A DNA stretch of 64,000 nucleotides from Hexactinellida sp. DTS-2022 (taxonomy: Eukaryota; Porifera; Hexactinellida), in NCBI GenBank assembly GCA_028753945.1, contig JAPNXP010000004.1:2356001-2420000 (forward strand), given 5' to 3'. Under the pieces are notes generated by a model. That model made no database searches. It was not told where the DNA came from and was given only the letters and a program-made list of their open reading frames with translations. This document shows positions 45,730 to 56,959 of this stretch, one piece after another. Each line of letters begins with the position of its first letter. The stretch's first letter is position 1. Position numbers and translations under genes: made by a program.

Positions 45730-46667
45730 TTAAATATAAATGTTTAAGGAATTAAATATAAAAGTTGAAGAAAGAGAAAAAACTATATAAGTCTTAAAAT
45801 TCGAATTATATGCAATTCCCTTCAGAAAACCCAATGTTTCACAGTTTTCGTAATCGGCCACAAGGGATAAGATGCGATTATCAACGAGCGATAATAGCCT
45901 TTGAACTTTTTTTACTTCTCCACCCTCCCATTTTGCAAGAACGGCCTCTTGCATAGACTGTTTCCTTTGAAGAAACATAGAAAGTTTGCAAAAACTTGGA
46001 TGCGAATACTCAACCGTGGATCTGAATGCATTGTGCCAACCCTAAACGTTATTATTTGTCCTGGCTAGACGGCTGTTGACCCTCGTGTGAAGATTCCAAA
46101 TTCTTATTGGAAACAATGGGACCCTTCTAGTCAAATCGGGTAATATTTTTCCTATGTATGTCTTTTCAAAATATTTAGCTATTTCTATAGCCTCTTCTGG
46201 AAACTGTTGCATTAAATGTATGAAACTGTCTATAACGTCGATCTCTTGAACAAAGACAAATTGGCAAGCATTTTGATACTAATAGCGAAATCGTTATCCT
46301 CTTGATATCGTACAGCCAACCCTTGTTCTTGAACGTGCCTGAATATATTTTGCGAGAGGTGAAAAATGCATCCCGTAATTACAGAAACAAAATTATCCTC
46401 CAGGGGATTAAATGCAGCCTTCTCAAAATCGACCATAATTGTTAAAGGGTTTAATGATGGCTCTATTTCTAATAATTTCTTAAACAATCTGTCATATGTA
46501 GCTTCAGTTTTATTTGGAAGCAGTGCATAGATACAAGGGAAAATTATACCATCCTTTTCTGCATGGATTGTATACAGTTGTGTAAATAGATTAGGAACAA
46601 CTCTAAATGTTCCGTCGCAAAACCAGCTATCACACTTTCTTAGGAAATCAATAAATTTAAGTGTACC
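45730..46667 (-). pseudogene. MULE2 transposase, core and C-terminal part
   Basis: Minus-strand MULE transposase. 46230-46667 has SWFCDGTFRVVP (first Asp), MVDFEKAAF (second Asp) and GCIFHLSQNIFRH. After a one-base frame change near 46250, the continuation reads DVIDSFIHLMQQFPEEA and ARTNNNV, then a TAG (46042-46044) where the family has the catalytic Glu of NNxxEGWHN, then GWHNAFRSTVEYSHPSF. The final block 45730-45978 has VADYENCETLGFLKGIAYN, a usual MULE C-terminal motif. The N-terminal part is 4.5 kb away at 51128, because P7 is inserted between. Inactive. Confidence 0.85.
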
Positions 46668-47199
46668 CATGGCTTACTATATATACGGCTACACAGCTGC
46701 CGAATCCTATCAAAAAATAAGAGTCCAGTTTTGTAAATCTCATAAACGAAAAGGTTAGCATCTAATGCATGCGAATACAATTTTCTGGGATTCAAAAAAT
46801 ACAAGGAATCAATTAAGACTACTTAAAAAGTTCAAAAGGCCATCACTCATTTTATTTAGGCGCATTTAATCATGAGTCAACATTTTACATAATTGCTGTT
46901 TATCATAAACATTTCTATACAATGAAATATCTTATGTGTATTCCACGTATACTTCATAATAGAAGTGTCTAAATTTGTTGATAATATTTTCCATGTCCTC
47001 CTAAATACATGAATAATGTTGCCGAATCATCTTCAAAAAATAAGATTCCAATTAAATATGCAACCACAATATCAAAATATAGCTAAATTGATATATGTTT
47101 TGACTTTTCAATTGGTTATCTAGTTGTATCCCTTTGCTAAGTAGTAGTTTTCTTTTCTTTGATTGCCTATATCTTTCTTTTCTTAGGACTTTAATATAT

Positions 47200-47317
47200 T
47201 TTTACTGTGCCGACTATAGTATAGTATAGTGGCCCAGAATAGAAATCACTGCCTTTATTACTGTGCCGACTATACTATACTATACTATAGTGGCTCAGTA
47301 TTGGTCTTAGTGCTTTG

Positions 47318-47354
<37 letters not shown>

Positions 47355-48760
47355 GTCCGTATCCTCTACTTGCACAACAGAGTTAAATTAACTACGAGCC
47401 CAAATTTTTAGGATGGGTGTCTCATGGGTTACAGATGTGCACCTGGGGTTACGATTTTTGATTAACAAATTTTGGACACATCTTTAACACCTTTCAAAAT
47501 TTGTCTGGACCATAACTCATTAAATGTTTTACTAAGCCACTAAATTTTATTTCATATTTGGATTCACCATAAAACTCTGCGTCTGATGGGTGAAGACAAA
47601 TTTTTATGGTGGGTTTAATTCATGCCACAAATCGGGGTAGAAATTTATTTGTTTACTCACACTTCAGTTTCAGTAAACTGTTAAATATAATTCCATTGTT
47701 TCAACTTGTAAAAAATATATTGATTAAACTTGTTAAATCTTATAAATTGTTTAAACTTGCGATAATTATATTGATTCCACTTGTGAAATCGAGTAGGCTT
47801 CTATTTTCTATTTGAAAACTAAGATTTTACATTCCATAACAACAACAGATTATGTGATTATATTTACTTCTGCGTGAATATTCTGCACAAGGGATACACT
47901 GACATAATTAATTTGCTCTGTCATTAACTTATAGAGACTGATGCAATTAGATTATTGGGATTATCGAGTGCGCTGAATTTAAATATCATAATGAAATTCA
48001 ATATAGATTATTAATTATTGAAAATAATTTACTTAATTTATTTTGCTGTAGATAATAATTGTGTTAAATTGTTAATAATTTGAATAATAATTTATACTAA
48101 TTAGCTAAGTGGCATTAATCTCAGAGATGATACAAGATAGAAACAAACTTCCAATTTATCAATTGATCCTTGTGCCACGTAATACCTCTACAAATGGGTC
48201 TTGACACCTTGAGGTGATGATGACATCGTCAAAAAAATGTGTTTTAAAAATTTTGTGAATTCTATATTTAGAATGGGTTGGTTGGTGTTGGTTGGGTGAT
48301 CACCCAACACGCACATAAAAAATGTTGAGTCATCAGAGATGATATTCTACTGAAACTTAAATATCTCTCAAATGAAGTGAGGTAAATGGAAACTTCCACC
48401 ACTCTAAGGGTCGTTGCCTTCTGAAACACCTTTCTGAAATAATTTAACACCTTCATAGTGATGAGGACATGGCGAAAAAAATTCGAAAATTGCAGCTGTG
48501 CCGACTGCATGTTCCTTTGGAGGTACTATCAATAAACCACCAACAAATATAGTGCCACCAAAGGAGCATGTGTCGGCACTGCTGCAATTTTGGATTTTAT
48601 ATTATTTCTCCTTAGCAGGTGCCCTGGCCACACCTGCATACATTGAGGGCTGAAACTTGGCATGTAGTTGCGGAGTGACCGTCTAATTTGCACCTGGGGT
48701 TACGATTCTTAATCAAATAATTTTAACACCAATTTAAACTAATTATGGCTCATAAGTCTT
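47200..48760. repeat. Repeat-filled interior of P7
   Basis: Contains CTATAGTATAGTATAGT runs after TGTGCCGACTATAG (47205, 47263), an (ATT)n microsatellite at about 47323-47354, a direct repeat GCACCTGGGGTTACGATT at about 47440 and 48690, and a hairpin with arms of about 42 bp (48487-48528 and 48553-48594) that carries TGTGCCGAC again. No coding sequence. It may be one or two unrecognised insertions. Confidence 0.55.
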
Positions 48761-48879
48761 TGTCATTCGCGCAATTATTGCAGACATCCATAGGACAAAT
48801 TTAAGAGCATTTCAACATCTTTCCAAAGCTTATCCCATTACTGGAAAGCCAAACTGCGTTAGCAATCCAACACCGTTCT

Positions 48880-50690
48880 TCTCAGCATATTTTTCTAATG
48901 TTTGACACAGTCCATCTGATTAAAAATGTGAGAAATAATTTGTTAGCGCGTTCATTTCAAGTTCCTCATTGTAGGCTAGTTGTTTCAGATAAACTGCACG
49001 AATTTCCTGCTGGCGGTGTGTATTGGGCATGTTGACACAGAATTCATGAACATGATCTGAAAGAATGCGGAAAACTTAGAAAGGCTCAAAATATTAACTT
49101 TTCCGTTTTACATCCAGGAAATAACAAGCAATCTGTCTCTCTAGCTTTAGCTATCATTGATCCTACAACAACAACAACTGCTATCAGTAACTACAATCCA
49201 GAAGAAGTAGTAACACCCGGATTTTTGATCTGTGCTACTCTTGGTGGCTTGTTGGAAATTCTAAACAACGATTCCATCCTGATCCTATTGGAAAAGCTAT
49301 TGTTCCTAATGATAATAAGCTAGGATTTTTGCGTGGTTTCGCACATTGGCTAGAACAATGGAGAGAATCCAAAAGACTGGTCTCACGAACCAAACCTTTG
49401 ATGCCTTAATAGCATCAGTAGAAGAATCGAAAATGATGTGACGATCTCTTTTCTGATGGCTATGAGTAGGTAATGACGGGAATATTTCAAAAAGATCCAT
49501 TAGAGCAGGGCTGCCCAACCTTTCTCATGTGGCGAATCACATTTCAACTGATATATAATTTTCGAATCATAGACCACAATGAGGTTCCATAAACCCCTAA
49601 CTTACCAACTAGGATTAATAAACAAAAAGCACATGCATGTGTTATCCAAAATTACGATAAAAACGTAAATATCTGTCAAAATGTTAATTGTTCGTAAAGA
49701 AATACCAACAAAATAATTTTTCGCTGATACAATCTTCCTTGACTTCCATAAACAAAGTTACTATAGTTACTCAAATGTTTTTGGAAGAAATAAACGTACG
49801 ATTTAAAATACCGAAATAACGTAATTATAATTGTAGAATCATCAATTTTAACTGTATTCAATAATAATTGTATTTACGATCAAATAAGTAAAATGCTTTT
49901 TTCAAAGATTTTATTATATTAAAAAAAAAAAGCAACAAAATGCTTCGCGAATCATATTTTTCAGGAAAAGAATCACATTTGATTCGCGAATCACAGGTTG
50001 GGCACCCCTGCATTAGAGAGACGATTCTCTCAATATAGGCAAATGAATGGTGATCGATTTCTTGCTAGCCTGAAAGATGTAATGAGATCTGAGTCAATAA
50101 TTCAAGTGAAACAATCCTCCAAAATTGTTTGGAGCCAGTGGAATACTCAACTTCTAGCTCTTCAGAATCCAGTAAGCTCATTGAAGAATTTATCGCAGAA
50201 TTTGTCCAAAGTGAAGAATTTGACAACTTAATCCTCTCTGACGATTGCCAAGAAGATGTTGTTTATATTTCTGGGTATATCACACACTCTTTGATATCCA
50301 CACTTATATGTAAATTTTGTTTGGAGTGTTTACATAATCACCTAGAAACCAGTCCTTATGTTGATAGTCTTAACAGAGGGGGGCTTACCTTGCCGCCACA
50401 AACCCTAAACAACTATGTCCAGAAAGCTTTTTGTGTTATTGAATAAATTGAGTCAAAGATACTACATTCTGAGCTACCCGCGAAAATTCTAACTGCTAGC
50501 ATATTGGGCTATTTATCAGTTGATTGGGAGTCAAGCTTTTCATGTGAAAACCACATATAAAACATTCGAAAGCTGATCAATTCCAAAGTCTGCAACATCT
50601 ACTTCTCGAATCTTGCGAAGACGATAACTGAGACTAAGCGCAAGGAGCAAGTAGAGACTTTCAAATTGCGTCAACGTAACAAATTGTAAT
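48880..50690 (+). pseudogene. P7 transposase, C-terminal half
   Basis: Begins near FLMFDTVHLIKNVRNN (48890), matching the segment after the second Asp in P-type enzymes. Later pieces include LHPGNNKQSVSLALAI (49107), FLRGFAHWLEQW (49330) and, after the MITE, RRFSQYRQMNGDRFLASL (50025) and a C-terminal ISGYITHSLISTLICKFC zinc-like motif (50266-50320). Several stops and frame changes; the THAP half is absent. Confidence 0.75.
49506..50010. mobile_element. hAT-type MITE in P7
   Basis: Ends CAGGGCTGCCCAACCT and, inverted, CAGGGGTGCCCAACCT; perfect TSD CATTAGAG (49498-49505, 50011-50018). 505 bp, with GATTCGCGAATCAC motifs. It cuts the gene inside the DPLERRFSQYRQM motif. Confidence 0.93.
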
Positions 50691-51127
50691 CTCAGGTGTC
50701 TATTCACCATTAATAAATATTTTCATGACTAATCTAACTACAAATATTCCGATATTATATTTAAATATTCATATCATCGTTATTTCTCTTGCAAAAGCAA
50801 TAAAAATATGCAATTGTATCTAAAAGGTCTCGAATATTCAATAGTAGATCCACAAGAAGAGAATTTCCTGATCACATGAAAATGTTTATGATAAACAGCA
50901 ATTATGCAAAATGCTGACTCATGATTAAAATGCGCCTAAATCAAATGAATGATGGCCTTTTGAACTTTTTAAGTAGTCTTAATTGATCCCTTGTATTTCT
51001 TTAACCCCAGAAAGTTGTATTCGCATACATTAGATGCTAACCTTTTCGTTTATGAGAAATACAAAACTGGACTCATATTTTTGATAGGATTCGGCAGCAT
51101 GTGCAGCCGTATATATAGTAGGCCATG

Positions 51128-51440
51128 GTGTACCATATATAATGATCCTTTGCTGATCCCCAAACCCTAAATCATACAGTAAAAAGGTTTCGTCCTTTAA
51201 GAGAGTTATTATATTTTTCAGGGATGAAAATTTCATCTGCACAAGTGGGATTGCCACAATTTTCGATACTCATGCTTTTGTAAATACGAATCGTTCGTTT
51301 CACGGATTCCAATTGTGGTGGCTCACTTATAGTACTTGCATGCATTTTTCTAAACCAGAGGATAACATACCTCTAGTGCTCTGCTCGGAATTAGATGCTG
51401 TGTCTTTAATTTTTCTATAATCCTTTAACATCTGTATACG
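51128..51440 (-). pseudogene. MULE2 transposase, N-terminal part
   Basis: Minus-strand pieces ESVKRTIRIYKSM, FIPEKYNNSLKG and FLLYDLGFGDQQRIIIYGT, which in MULEs directly precede the DGTF block. The last residues meet the P7 TSD, and the coding sequence resumes at 46667. Frame changes are present, and the zinc-finger N-terminus is not recognisable. Confidence 0.75.
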
Positions 51441-51566
51441 ATCCTGTGAAGGGGGTGTGTATGGGCTTGCTCAACTTCGGATACTAGGACAGGCTTGATT
51501 ATAATATAATTTCTCGTATGAATTCTAGCTTTGCATGTGCCACGTTTTCACATGGCCAGTATAATA

Positions 51567-51753
51567 CAGTCGAAACCGGTTTATTCTAACACCGGTTTTT
51601 TCTAACTAATCGGTTTTTTATAACTAACTATTTATTCTAAACGTGTAAGAAATTCCAATTTTGTGTTATTTTAAATCGATTTATTCTAACTATCGGATTT
51701 TTCTTACTTTATTTCCGTGTAAAGAATTGGTTAGAAAAAACCGGTTTCGACTG
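51567..51753. mobile_element. TA-flanked mariner-type MITE, 187 bp
   Basis: Ends CAGTCGAAACCGGTTT and, inverted, the same; TA on both flanks. The interior is CGGTTTTTTCTAACTA-type repeats. One half-related stretch lies near 37747. Confidence 0.8.
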
Positions 51754-52135
51754 TATATAATCAGATACTCGGTTAAGAGTATAGATATATCCAATTAGCG
51801 AGGCTTTGTCTTTATTTTTGTTGCTCTTGATTCTTTCAAATAAGTAATTCAGAGGCCATTAGAGAAACAAGTCAAAACGTAAAAGTGAATTGAAATTACA
51901 ATATACAGTATAATTTCCTTAAGTAAACAGATAGTGTAGTGTCAAGAATAATAGTGTGTTGTTGAGATAATAACAAATTAATTAACCCCAAGTGACATTT
52001 GATAACAATGAGTGAAATCAAGAATAGGAAATTAACTTCAATATTATGGTTTCGTAGCGACTAAATTTCCCAGCGACTAAATTACCCTGCGACCAATTTT
52101 CCGCGACCAAATTTCCCCGTGACCATCTTTCCGTC
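51754..52135. other. No gene recognised
   Basis: AT-rich; a short GACCAAATTTCCCCG/GACTAAATTTCCC tandem at about 52055-52125. Confidence 0.4.
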
Positions 52136-52138
52136 AAC

Positions 52139-52222
52139 GAGTAATCAATGTTAGACATACCACACAAGTGGTTGGTGTGTTGTGAAGCTGTGCCCCTAAG
52201 CGACTAGCAAGCGAAGCGACTT
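52139..52222 (+). mobile_element. Helitron 3' fragment
   Basis: Matches the 3' part of the Helitron family (AATCAATGTTAGA, GTGGTTGGTGTGT, AAGCGACTAGCAAGCGAAGC). Truncated. Confidence 0.55.
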
Positions 52223-52324
52223 GAAAAATTAAACGTCAATTGAACATTATGAATACCCAGGTGGGGCACAAGGTTCTTCAGGGGCGCTCAACCCCAGAAT
52301 TCGATAGCAGGGGGTGCTCGGAAC

Positions 52325-52746
52325 CAGAGTGGACCATGGGTCGATGGGTCATGGGTCATGGGTCAGATGGGTCACCTAAATAGATGGGTCAGATGGGTCA
52401 TGGGTCACGGCTCCATGACCCATGACCCATGGGTCCATTTGGAATTTCAGTGTATTCTTCAGTTAAAATACGAATCACTCATCATCATCATTATTATTAT
52501 AACATTGATGTGCATTGAAAGACTAAACATATTCGACATTGCAACAAGTAGGTTTGTTGAGGTAATTATACTGTTATTCTGTTATTCTGTTAGTGTTACA
52601 GTATAGTGTATAGAAATTTAAAATTGTGTGATGGGTCAATGGGTCACTCGATGGGTCATGGGTCAATGGGTCAATGGGTCATGGGTCAGAAATGGGATGG
52701 GTCAGATGGGTCATGGGTCACCAATGTTGACCCATGGTCCACTCTG
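52325..52746. mobile_element. hAT-type MITE with ATGGGTCA repeats
   Basis: Ends CAGAGTGGACCATGGGTC and, inverted, CAGAGTGGACCATGGGTC; perfect TSD CTCGGAAC (52317-52324, 52747-52754). Dense ATGGGTCA repeats at both ends. 422 bp. Confidence 0.92.
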
Positions 52747-52754
52747 CTCGGAAC

Positions 52755-53053
52755 CATAGGCGCCAAGTTTGGGATTTGGGGGGGGGGGGGCGGCGGTCCA
52801 CCCATATTGCTGATTGGGGGGCTGGGGGTCAATGGGAGCGACCTCCCGGACCTTTCGGTGGATTTAATTTTTGTATGAAAGTGGTCCTTTTGATCGACCA
52901 AGGGATGATAGAGGGTGAGAATCACGTTTGTTTACTCAATATATCCAGATTTTGTTTCTGAAGAAACAAATCTGGAAATATTTTAGCAAACCTCCCAGTG
53001 CCCCCCCCCTCCCCATCTTTGATTATAAGTTCCAAAACTTGACGCCTATGCTC
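52755..53053. mobile_element. hAT-like MITE next to the previous one
   Basis: Ends CATAGGCGCCAAGTTT and, inverted, CATAGGCGTCAAGTTT. Flanks CTCGGAAC and CTCGAACA agree if one base is lost. The MITE at 52325 appears to have inserted at its left target repeat. Confidence 0.65.
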
Positions 53054-54496
53054 GAACATCAACCCCCCGGGTGACGCGCCTATGTGAGAGATATGTAATT
53101 TATCGCCCTTTGTTTATAGAAGTTTGTGACCTATTGAATCGGGTGTCAATGGAAATACTTCGAAAAGTTCATTTCCTCGGAGCGTGATTTACTTCATGTC
53201 TCCAACTACATTAAGAAGAATTCGCAAATGCGCTTGGGATGAAAAACGTGTTCCCATACAAATGTATTATTAGACAGACTTATGAATATTTATTCCCATC
53301 AAACTATTCAAAAGCTTCGTCCAGTTATGCTGTGCTCAATTTATAACGAAGGGAGGGGAAAAATGGAAGTATGTTCAATTATTAAATGACACTAACGATT
53401 GAAATCCCTAAGTATTTGGGACGTTCTAAGAATTTGCAATCGAATAGATATTCGAAAGAAAATATCATCAAACTTCAATAAAAAATTGGTACTTAACCAT
53501 TACCTTTAAAGACTCTACACAAATGAAAACGTATTTTAAACATATTATGGGACAAAAGATGTTTAATAGACGTTTTCATTTGTTCCTGTTGGAAGTTTTC
53601 ATTTGTCTTCCTAGTGTATCTTCCTAGTGTACCTCTGAATTTCCTACCAAGTGGCATCTTCACTTAAAAAGCGTTCCTGTAAAAGTTTTCAGAGCCGATC
53701 TACCAACCCAAAGTCACATGCTAGGGATAGACAACACGGAAAGTGGTCAATCTCGGTAAAGCCCATAGATGATACTTTTTCCTAAACGTGCCTCGATTTA
53801 AGGGGCCTCGCAGCACCGTACAACAGTCAAAGTCTTTTGAGTCCATATGCATTACCCTCAAAGGCAATCTATGGTTGTGCATATTTGGAAAAGGAGGTCA
53901 ACAAAATGTCTAAATAGGATCTATTGTCTTATTGATGTCCGAGAAAACGAATTTTATCAGAGAGTAAGAGCTTGTGGTGCACGGATTTGTCCAAACGGTC
54001 CACAAAATATTCAGCGTCATACTATGGGTGTGCGTGTCCTCGAGGATCTGCAGTCAGTGGCGGGATTGTTATAAAAGATTTACAACTGAAATTGTTATAA
54101 ATTGCAAGTAGACCGCTACTTTACATAATTTTTCGGTTAATTTGGAACTCCTTTATTGGGACAAGATGCGCGGGAGAAACGAGTCCCAATTAAGAGGAAT
54201 AGACTGTATTAATTAAAAATACACACTACATTCAATTTATGTATAATATATTGGAGACTTCCCGTCTCTGAAAGCTGAAGAACTATATGTAGGAGAGAAT
54301 TTGTTTTATAACAATATTTATTGGTTTCTGAAGTGGAATTTACGCATTATGAGATAATATGATAGGTATTTTGCCCAAATCCTTTAGTTCAGGTATTAAT
54401 GACTCGATTTATCATTGAACAGGTTAACTCAATGTGAATCAACTGTTTTATTCAAAATGTGGCCATATGGAGTCAAGTCAGTCAACGAATAACAAA
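53054..54496. other. No gene recognised
   Basis: AT-rich. A 14-bp perfect inverted repeat ACAAATGAAAACGT lies at 53519-53532 and 53570-53583. A 75-residue frame at 53847-54074 (REFYQRV-like NEFYQRVRACGARI) faintly recalls the end of a Tc1/IS630-type transposase, but I cannot support it. Confidence 0.4.
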
Positions 54497-55155
54497 TCTA
54501 TACTAATAAATACAATTAATCTATGTGCATGTATCAGAGGCGGAGCGAGGGTGGGGCTAGATGGACTCTGTGCCCCACCTGAATTTAAGTGTGCCTCATC
54601 TCATTAATGTAACTATGCACCAGTTTAATAGCCAGTGCCCCACATGTGACGCAATTGTGATCCACATGTGGCGGATGGGTACGTCGCCACTTGTATGTAC
54701 ATATGTAAAAAAAATTGTATGTATGTAGATAATTCATTGAAGAAACGTCATGGATAACAGGCGGAGTTTTGAACAAAAAATCACACATACCCTGGATTAT
54801 GACGTCATTGTCACATTTTTTAAAGTGTGAAAATCCACATAAGGGGTGAGTCGGGTAACAAAGGGTGAAAATGACCTTTCCACCAACAATCCTGAGCTTC
54901 TTGGGACATATTTTTGACCTCACACGCTCTGAAAACCATAATTTGTGTCCATATGCTATGCATAATGCTATATCTACTTATTAGAATACTGATTTATATC
55001 TATATGTACCACATTCTCCTATAAAGTGACTTTTTGAGGGAGAGTCGCCGCACGGGGTACACCCTACTCTTAGAATATCTCCTAACCAGAGATTTTAGCG
55101 CTTGACGTTGAAACTCGGCGGTTTGCGGTAGAGCTCAAAAGGTACTCGGGATTAA

Positions 55156-56046
55156 GGAGTCAGGAAGTTAAATATGGCCAGTTTCTATATAACGTCTCTA
55201 CAAAGTTAATCAGAACACTCCAATTATAATATCCGCACGACTGGAAGCACATAAAAAGTAATCAAAAAATTTATAGAAGATTCTAATGTATATTCTTGTC
55301 AGGAAAGTACAAAACGTCCCAAATCCGTCTGAAAATTCGGACAAAAGGACACTAAACCACGTGGCACCAGTCATTTACAACGGGTCCAAATACCTTGGTA
55401 AATAATCATAATCCTGGTAAAGAAGTATAAAATCTGCCGCTGTTAGTGTCCGGAAGTTAGAACAAAGCTCTAACGAAGATTTGATTTTTGCTTACATCAT
55501 CAAATTGTGCCACATGACGCATCCATATATGATATATGGTATACAAAATCATAGAATGTAAAACTACATGGTATGTAGTCCCAATTTGTTGCCCAGTGAA
55601 TTTGTATTGATTAATTGACATCGTTACATGGTTAGTGCTAGTCGCATCGCAACGACTTCTCATTCGTGAGATAATTAATTGCTCCGTCATCAAAAGTGGC
55701 GCATCCATATGACCATATACTGTCAAAAAAATAAAAATTTGCAGAATTATGAATTTTAGCATCTCAACTTTTTAGAGTCATTCTAATAGGTCTAAATCCA
55801 AATTTGCTAAGCAATATGATTGAATTTGACGGACTTATAGCTGATGGTCCATTTTCTGCCCCCTGCAGGTGTTGGATTTACGACGTTTTGATCTATCCTG
55901 ACAGGAATATACCATACAATCTTCTAGAGTAAATTCTAAATGGCTTTTTATGGACTTCCAGTCATGTTCATAAAAAAATTGGAGTGTTCTGATTAACTTT
56001 GTAGAGACGTTCTATAGAAACTGGCCATATTTAACTTTATGACTCC
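55156..56046. mobile_element. TTAA-flanked element
   Basis: Inverted ends of about 85 bp: GGAGTCAGGAAGTTAAATAT on the left and GGAGTCATAAAGTTAAATAT inverted on the right; TTAA on both sides (55152-55155, 56047-56050). TTAA is the target of piggyBac and Kolobok groups. 891 bp, nonautonomous, with a 101-residue minus-strand frame inside. Confidence 0.8.
55457..55762 (-). CDS. Frame with signal-like N-terminus inside the TTAA element
   Basis: 101 residues starting MLKFIILQIFIFLTVYGH, which looks like a signal peptide or membrane anchor, then a region rich in Thr, His and Met with a single Cys. I recognise no family. It may be chance in AT-rich DNA; it is listed because it is one of few frames not explained by a transposase. 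Confidence 0.2.
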   Translation of the reverse strand: MLKFIILQIFIFLTVYGHMDAPLLMTEQLIISRMRSRCDATSTNHVTMSINQYKFTGQQIGTTYHVVLHSMILYTIYHIWMRHVAQFDDVSKNQIFVRALF

Positions 56047-56106
56047 TTAACCTCGGCGTATTTACAATAATAGTTAAAACGTACTCACTAATAATCAGTG
56101 CCTTAA

Positions 56107-56282
56107 AGGAGCGGGCTCCAAAGAGCGCCGCTCCTGGTGCGCGCTCCATATTACAGTAGCGCAGGCTGGAGCGCGCTCTTTCTGAAATTGAGGAGCGGGA
56201 GGTGGAGCGCGCTCATTTTATATCGGAGGAGCGGAATCTGGAGCGCCACTCCTTTTTGTGACTTGGAGCATGGAGTGGGAGA
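56107..56282. repeat. GC-rich block of GGAGCGCGCTC palindromes
   Basis: Within 175 bp, GGAGCG or GCGCTCC occurs about ten times in both orientations (GGAGCGGGCTCC, GTGGAGCGCGCTC and others), sharply GC-rich against the AT-rich surroundings. Possibly a MITE core; no clear ends. Confidence 0.6.
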
Positions 56283-56959
56283 AATTTAAAATATGAAAAG
56301 AAATTTAAACTATGAAAAGTTTAAATTTCTTCACTGAGTAGTAGTTAAATCAAATTTTATTTCACTTTTGGCAGTTTCTCTGTTGTGCGAATAAACACAT
56401 AAAATTTCAACTCGATCGTTTAGAATTTGGTATGAACTAGCTGGTAACAACTCACCCCCTAATTGCTTATAACTCTCACACCAATAGAGATAGGAACGTG
56501 AAATTGTAAATACAATATGTACATTAATAGTAGCAATAAATCCATGAGCCAAAAGTGCAAATATGATTATACATTGTAAAATATGACGTCATCAAAATGA
56601 CAATAATTTACAAATTCTTTCATTCTGAACAAATTTGTTCTTCGCAATCCACGAGGTGCTCTGTCCAACACACAACAACCGAAAAGCGGTTGTGTGTGTG
56701 ATGTCACACGTGACAGGGAATCGAGCAGGCGTAGCGGCAGTTAAGTTATATTTTCAAATTTTAGTTCAGAAAATCCCCAAATATATAAATTTCAAGGAGG
56801 AACTGTGTAACATATTTAAGAAAATTCTCTAATTTAAGATGATTTCGTTAGCAATAACAAAATACTACAAAAGGAGAAATATCTTTTGAATTGAGTCCAA
56901 TGTAGTTATTAGTTAGTAAACACTTAAGTTATATTTTGGGGAAACCTCTTACATTAAAT

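Larger units (their letters stand above)
46668..51127 (+). mobile_element. P element P7 (THAP9-like subfamily), inside MULE2
   Basis: Inverted ends of about 230 bp beginning CATGGCTTACTATATATACG; identical 7-bp flanks GTGTACC at 46661-46667 and 51128-51134. The first half of its gene (THAP and first Asp) is missing; 46900-48760 holds other repeats instead. The second half is at 48880-50690. A hAT MITE splits the gene at 49506-50010. Confidence 0.92.
54497..56745 (+). mobile_element. Probable Helitron of a related family, with passengers
   Basis: Starts TCTATACTAATAAATACAAT and has GACGTCATTGTCACATTTTT near 54800, AATATGACGTCATC at 56580 and a 3'-like part with CACACAACAACCG and GCGTAGCGGC near 56660-56740. 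Inside are a lone hAT-type end (CAGAGGCGGAGCGAGG, 54535), the TTAA element at 55156 and a GC-rich block at 56107. The boundaries are inferred. Confidence 0.45.

Noticed and set aside
52606-52961. Overlapping frames rich in Gly, Pro and Trp
   Set aside because: They are shadows of ATGGGTCA repeats and G/C runs in MITEs.
53847-54074. A 75-residue frame as part of a Tc1-type transposase
   Set aside because: Only a weak local resemblance; no catalytic motif, neighbouring blocks or terminal repeats.
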